NCBI RefSeq assembly: GCF_040054535.1
Contig: NC_090796.1
Span: 9,071,001-9,135,000, forward strand
Reading direction: 5' to 3'
Source of the DNA: Antennarius striatus
Lineage: Eukaryota > Chordata > Actinopteri > Lophiiformes > Antennariidae
Length of the DNA stretch: 64,000 nt
Part shown: positions 62,201 through 64,000 of the stretch, one piece after another
Position numbering within the stretch: the first letter of the stretch is position 1
How the letters are laid out: every line of letters starts with the position of its first letter
Notes under the pieces: model-generated
Seen by the model: only the letters and a program-made list of their open reading frames with translations
What the model was told of the DNA's origin: nothing
Databases searched by the model: none
Made by a program: the position numbers and the translations under genes

Positions 62201-64000
62201 AGAATCACATGCTATTAACAGAGTCTGGAAGGAATGATTTCAATACATTGTCCTGTTGATTAATATTCCTGACACATTTAATATTAAACAGCATTAATTG
62301 GTTAGTTTTTATCCTCCTCGTCTCTTTTTTGTATCTCCTAATCCTTGTATTTCTTTTACCCTCTTTTTTCCTGCCATCATCTTATCCCTTCTCATCCCTC
62401 TGCCCCCCTCACTTATTTTTATTTCATCTGTAGAGTCCCAGTCTGGTTCAAAGAGAATCCCGGTGCATACAAAAAGACAATTGACCAAGGTTTGATTTTG
62501 GTTTCCTGTTTGCTGGCTAGCTTCCCCTCGATGTATGGATCCAAACTGCTGCGGATATAGAAGGAACCAAAGCTGCTTATACCTCACTGCAATCACAGCC
62601 AAATTCCAATTCTTTGATTCTCACATTTTCCTTGCAATTAGGGCATGTTGCAGTGCTTGTTCTAGACGACAGGGGGCAGCAGAGCTTGATGTAGCCCTGA
62701 GCCTTCCTGTAAACAGTATAGCCACACATACTGTGTAGTAGATATAAATCCATTACTACACAGAAAGAAACAGATGCACAATTTAAATCTATTTTGTGCA
62801 TCTTGTTTGTTACATTTATTCATTTATTCAATTGACTTTAATTAGCAAGTTCTGGCTTCTGGTTCTTGTATCATTGACTCGTCTTCTAAATGACTTATAT
62901 CCACCTTAGAAAGTGAAAATGAGTGAAGAAGAACAGATTGAGCGGATGAAGAGAAATCAGGAGAGGTTAACTAACAACAAGAAATCCCCCATCTCTGCTC
63001 CTGATGCCCAAACCAAGAGTCAAGGTTCAAGTGAGGAGGTCTGTCAAATCATTCATTAGCGGACCAGATTTCCACATTAAATCACATACAAATATACCTT
63101 TAATGATCTGTTCTGCTATTCCTTCAGGCCCCCTTTCCCCTCAGGGTAACACGAGTCATCACAGCTGTACTGCCAACCTCTCTCGTGGCCAGACGGGTGT
63201 CTGTTGAGGACCCCCCACCAGAGCTTGACAACCCCTTGCCTGAGCAGATCCCACCTGAAACACAGCAAATACCGGCCACACAGAGTAAAAAAATATCAAA
63301 CAAGCCACCCAGGCATCTGTTGCTGGAGAGTCATGACCCACACCGATCCTCTGCAGAGGCACAACAGGATCAGCCAGCTATGAAGACCAACAGGCAGCGG
63401 CAGCATCAGGGAATATTGAGGCCATCCAAGAATGAGACACAATCAGAGACGAGCAGAGATAATCCTATAGAGACCTCAAGGGGCCAAGTTCAAGACCAAG
63501 CAGGTTTAGGGAGTGGAAATGTGAGTTTCGACCTCAGTGTAAGAGAGAAATCAAAGTTTGTTTGGGTAGCAAATATAGTTGATATCAACTCCTCTCATTT
63601 GGATATTGGTATCACTTTGTCATTGCGTTCTCATAGATAATCTTGTGTTTGCATTAATCATCATCATCCTCGTTAGCAATTTTTGATTCAGAGAAAAAGA
63701 TGGTTCAAGTATGTTTTCCTATTTTGATAGTACTTGTGTTTGGGTTCATTGAACTTTAGACAGCTTTAAATCCTTCTAAAGCCTCCAATCAACAAACTAT
63801 TAAAAATCTTATACCTGAATTCCAATTAAAAATATTCAAATTCAACTATTCAACATATAACTGTTCAGACTTTGGATAATATCGCTTTGATTTTTTTTTT
63901 TAAAGTATTCCAGAAGAAATGTTGGTAAAAATTAAAGCTAAAAGTATTTTTGGGATCTCTGCTCCCTGTAATGGGGCTCATCATCCCATCAGTTTTTATG
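56281..64000 (+). CDS. plekha4: PH-domain adaptor, PLEKHA4-like, 3' end beyond the window
   Basis: Exons: 56281-56346, 56435-56533, 56625-56697, 56782-56882, 57162-57280, 57380-57592, 57694-57985, 58544-58603, 58747-58884, 59547-59606, 59696-59776, 59999-60151, 60324-60422, 60602-60710, 61680-61753, 61917-62021, 62102-62192, 62434-62489, 62910-63038, 63128-63520. They give 837 aa in one frame. The PH domain (about 48-142) has RGWLNKK, LWKRRWFVLS, LFYYKDSREE and the C-terminal Trp135, the usual phosphoinositide-binding form. Basic TFGKRCQAAKR precedes it. A Ser/Pro/Arg-rich linker follows with six histidines (369-374). Helical, coiled-coil-like sequence occupies about 408-554, then a polar, Pro/Gln-rich tail. 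There is no WW domain, unlike PLEKHA5 and PLEKHA7. Human PLEKHA4 (PEPP1) binds phosphoinositides and acts at the plasma membrane in Wnt signalling; position beside mybpc2 and acp4 supports this member. The last exon may read through its donor to a stop at 63638, or splice on beyond the window. Confidence 0.85.
61051..61075. repeat. 9-bp perfect inverted repeat, 7-nt loop
   Basis: The arms CTGACCTAC and GTAGGTCAG flank TTTAAGG. Confidence 0.9.
61108..61164. repeat. 21-bp inverted repeat with one bulge
   Basis: ACCATAGATCAAAGCT (61108-61123) pairs perfectly with 61149-61164. After a one-base bulge, AGTGC pairs with GCACT, leaving a 14-nt loop. The hairpin is about 57 nt long in the sense strand of a plekha4 intron. 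Confidence 0.9.

Overview
The window is nuclear DNA of a bony fish, most likely a percomorph. The evidence is vertebrate genes cut into many short GT-AG exons, very long dinucleotide arrays, and dispersed repeats typical of spiny-rayed fish genomes. There is no sign of bacterial or organelle sequence. All gene models below were built by hand: exons were joined at consensus splice sites, the reading phase was checked at every junction, and the result was compared with remembered protein families. No alignment was run.

Layout. (1) 1-7127: no recognisable coding exon; long microsatellites, an exact 18-bp hairpin and three RFX X-box-like palindromes. (2) 7128-13746, + strand: acp4-like histidine acid phosphatase, 11 coding exons, 412 aa, complete. 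(3) 14275-33141, - strand: mybpc2-like fast-skeletal myosin-binding protein C, 32 coding exons, 1136 aa, complete, convergent with acp4. The two poly(A) signals are 49 bp apart and face each other. (4) 33142-43345: gene-free apart from the mybpc2 promoter; LINE 3' ends, two copies of a dispersed fish repeat and tandem arrays. (5) 43346-46205 and 47464-48769, + strand: a tandem pair of small stand-alone PRY/SPRY (B30.2) proteins, 236 and 235 aa, with matching exon plans and a TATA box each. (6) 48770-56280: gene-free, with a decayed repeat copy and a (CTAT)n array of about 215 bp. (7) 56281 to beyond the right edge, + strand: plekha4-like PH-domain protein; 20 coding exons give 837 aa before the window ends.

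Human ACP4, MYBPC2 and PLEKHA4 all lie in chromosome band 19q13.33, so the window looks like a compact fish version of that block, with the PRY/SPRY pair as a lineage-specific insertion. The genes do not form one pathway: a membrane-anchored phosphatase, a sarcomere protein, probable immune-type SPRY proteins and a phosphoinositide-binding adaptor are simply neighbours. The least expected items are the PRY/SPRY pair, a run of five phase-1 micro-exons at the mybpc2 N-terminus, a self-complementary GT-GA-CA array in the acp4 3' UTR, the X-box cluster, and several strong hairpins in non-coding DNA.
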